Part shown: positions 62,938-64,000 of the stretch, piece after piece | Position numbering within the stretch: position 1 is the stretch's first letter | Layout of the letters: every line of letters begins with the position of its first letter | Assembly (NCBI RefSeq): GCF_000239695.1 | Contig: NZ_JH470338.1 | Span: 989,327 to 1,053,326, forward strand | DNA: 64,000 nt | Source of the DNA: Actinomyces graevenitzii C83 | GTDB taxonomy: Bacteria > Actinomycetota > Actinomycetes > Actinomycetales > Actinomycetaceae | Direction of reading: 5' to 3' | Notes under the pieces: model-generated | The model's database searches: none | Seen by the model: the letters and a program-made list of their open reading frames with translations, nothing else | Told to the model about the DNA's origin: nothing | Made by a program: the position numbers and the translations under genes

Positions 62938-64000
62938 TGGTCTACTCTTACCTGATCACCTGCACGTAACTGAGTAGATTTGACAGAGCATTGTCCTGCC
63001 ACACAGCCCAGCTCTTCAACAGAGATTTTTTTCCAGGTTTTACCTTCAAGTTTAAGCACACTGGTGGTTCCATCAGCTGCTGCCGCAACTGCACGTTTAG
63101 GCACTATAAAGCCGCCGCGAATAGTTGGGGTGCGTTCAATGGTAATAAGTATGGTAGAGCCAATCTTTTGACTACTTAACAAGGTAGCGTCAGAGGCAGT
63201 GAAGATACCTTTTTGTACTTTAGGAGCGGCTGGGCCGGCCTGATTTGCAGAATCTTTACTGCCCTGTTTGTTGTCGCTTTCTTCTTCAATTTTACTAAGA
63301 GTTAACTGTACCTTTTTGCCACCTATGGTGGCCCAGGCGGTAGCGCCAACCTTTATTTGCGTGCTTACCTGTGCGGGAAGTTCAGTGCTAAGTTGACTGC
63401 CTTGACCGGCAACCGTTAGCTTTGCGTTTTCACTAAGCGTTGCCCCTGCCGCCGGGATATCTGTTAATACCCTGCCCTGTTCCAGTGAGGGCACAAACAA
63501 GTATTCAGACTGGTTAAGCAGCACCTGTTTTTTAGCTTTTTTATCGCTCTCGCCCTGGTTACGGTCCGTTTGCCCGGCGGCTGAGTCACTCTTATCGGCT
63601 TTATCTGCCCCAGTTTTACCCGTTCCGGTTTTATCTGTCTTTTCTGCCTGGTCAGTGTCTTTTCCGCCCTGCTCGCTATTTTCTGCGGTGGTGGTGTTAA
63701 CTTCTGATCCGTTATCTTGGTACAGATTAGTTAATGCCCGCGCTGTGGCATCATCAAATTTACTGTTTGCTTCAACTTGATAGCCAATAGAAGCCAAGGC
63801 TTGCTGTAGCTGCAATACATCTGTGCCGCTATCTCCTTGGCGCAGATCACGATAGGCCGGGACTGCGCCAGAAAAAGCAAATACTGGGCGGTCATTTATC
63901 CAAAGCAGCACGCTACCTGAGGTAATTTGCTTTCCAGAAGCTAACCCGGCTTTAGTTACTACCGCATGTTTTGTGCCATCAGGCAAGGTAAGTTGATAGT
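62934..64000 (-). CDS. Periplasmic-type adaptor with peptidoglycan-binding domain, 5' end outside window
   Basis: The frame stays open to base 64000 (codons Tyr-Gln-Leu-Thr-Leu precede TTG 63986), so the true start is upstream and that TTG is internal. At least 355 residues are present. RDLRQGDSGTDVLQLQQALASIGY is a peptidoglycan-binding type 1 domain. A charged Lys/Asp/Glu/Thr/Gly insert of about 60 residues follows, then barrel-like adaptor segments (PAQVSTQIKVGATAWATIGGK, GGFIVPKRAVAAAADGTTSVL) as in HlyD/MacA proteins. It probably joins the MacB-type pump to the wall. Confidence 0.8.
   Translation of the reverse strand, partial: YQLTLPDGTKHAVVTKAGLASGKQITSGSVLLWINDRPVFAFSGAVPAYRDLRQGDSGTDVLQLQQALASIGYQVEANSKFDDATARALTNLYQDNGSEVNTTTAENSEQGGKDTDQAEKTDKTGTGKTGADKADKSDSAAGQTDRNQGESDKKAKKQVLLNQSEYLFVPSLEQGRVLTDIPAAGATLSENAKLTVAGQGSQLSTELPAQVSTQIKVGATAWATIGGKKVQLTLSKIEEESDNKQGSKDSANQAGPAAPKVQKGIFTASDATLLSSQKIGSTILITIERTPTIRGGFIVPKRAVAAAADGTTSVLKLEGKTWKKISVEELGCVAGQCSVKSTQLRAGDQVRVDQ

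Noticed and set aside
62934..63986. TTG 63986 as the true start of the adaptor gene
   Set aside because: The frame continues upstream to the window edge without a stop, and no ribosome-binding site precedes the TTG. The family has a signal or membrane anchor that must lie beyond 64000.
1..64000. tRNA, rRNA, tmRNA or riboswitch
   Set aside because: I looked for T-loop-like GTTCGA segments, CCA-ended cloverleaf patterns and long conserved leaders in every gap and found none. Most gaps are under 250 bp.

Overview
The window comes from an actinobacterium. I would place it in the Actinomycetales, probably near the Actinomycetaceae, but I cannot name a genus. The evidence is moderately high GC, a FdxA-type 7Fe ferredoxin, a class III adenylate cyclase with an actinobacterial-type N-terminal half, a fused dipeptide-transporter ATPase, paired LytR-CpsA-Psr proteins, and many start codons sitting 6-7 nt after a TANNNT hexamer, as in leaderless actinobacterial transcripts. 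I see no insertion sequence, prophage, CRISPR array, rRNA or tRNA.

Bases 1-25400 are a cell-envelope glycan locus. On the minus strand (10000 to 1), two GT4 glycosyltransferases, a DUF6541-type membrane protein, another GT4-like enzyme, a GT2 enzyme, an ABC exporter and a GT4 enzyme cut by the window edge form one chain, mostly with 4-nt overlaps. On the plus strand a non-hydrolysing UDP-sugar 2-epimerase, a GT4 enzyme, an asparagine-synthase-like protein and a large membrane protein follow. Next come a GtrA-GT2 fusion, a WbpD/WbpE/WbpB-like trio for a diacetamido-uronic acid sugar nucleotide, a GT2/DUF2304 pair, a further GT2 enzyme and two LCP proteins, the kind that attach glycopolymers to peptidoglycan. 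The second LCP gene carries a one-base frameshift in its N-terminal linker. The likely product is a wall glycopolymer containing a 2,3-diacetamido-uronic acid, possibly amidated.

Bases 25400-40300 are mixed: galE, purK-purE, two tandem PIG-V-like membrane mannosyltransferase paralogues, a GtrA protein, DedA, adenylate cyclase, birA, maf, two small exported proteins, fdxA and typA, and a PH-domain membrane protein.

Bases 40400-48320 hold a dipeptide/oligopeptide ABC transporter: dppB, dppC and a fused DppD-DppF ATPase in one operon, followed by two paralogous family 5 solute-binding lipoproteins, each with its own terminator or leader. Bases 48690-51950 hold a luciferase-like flavin monooxygenase, the biotin transporter bioY, an alpha/beta hydrolase and a NUDIX hydrolase. 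Bases 52170-59720 are rpoB and rpoC. The window ends with a lipoprotein, a MacB-type ABC protein and a membrane-fusion-type adaptor cut by the edge.

The most distinctive signals are the recurrent leaderless promoter architecture, strong use of the CTA leucine codon in the glycan genes, two heavily over-represented 10-mers (CGACGGCGCC and GACGACGTCG), and the degenerate glutaminase half of the asparagine-synthase-like protein inside the uronic-acid locus.
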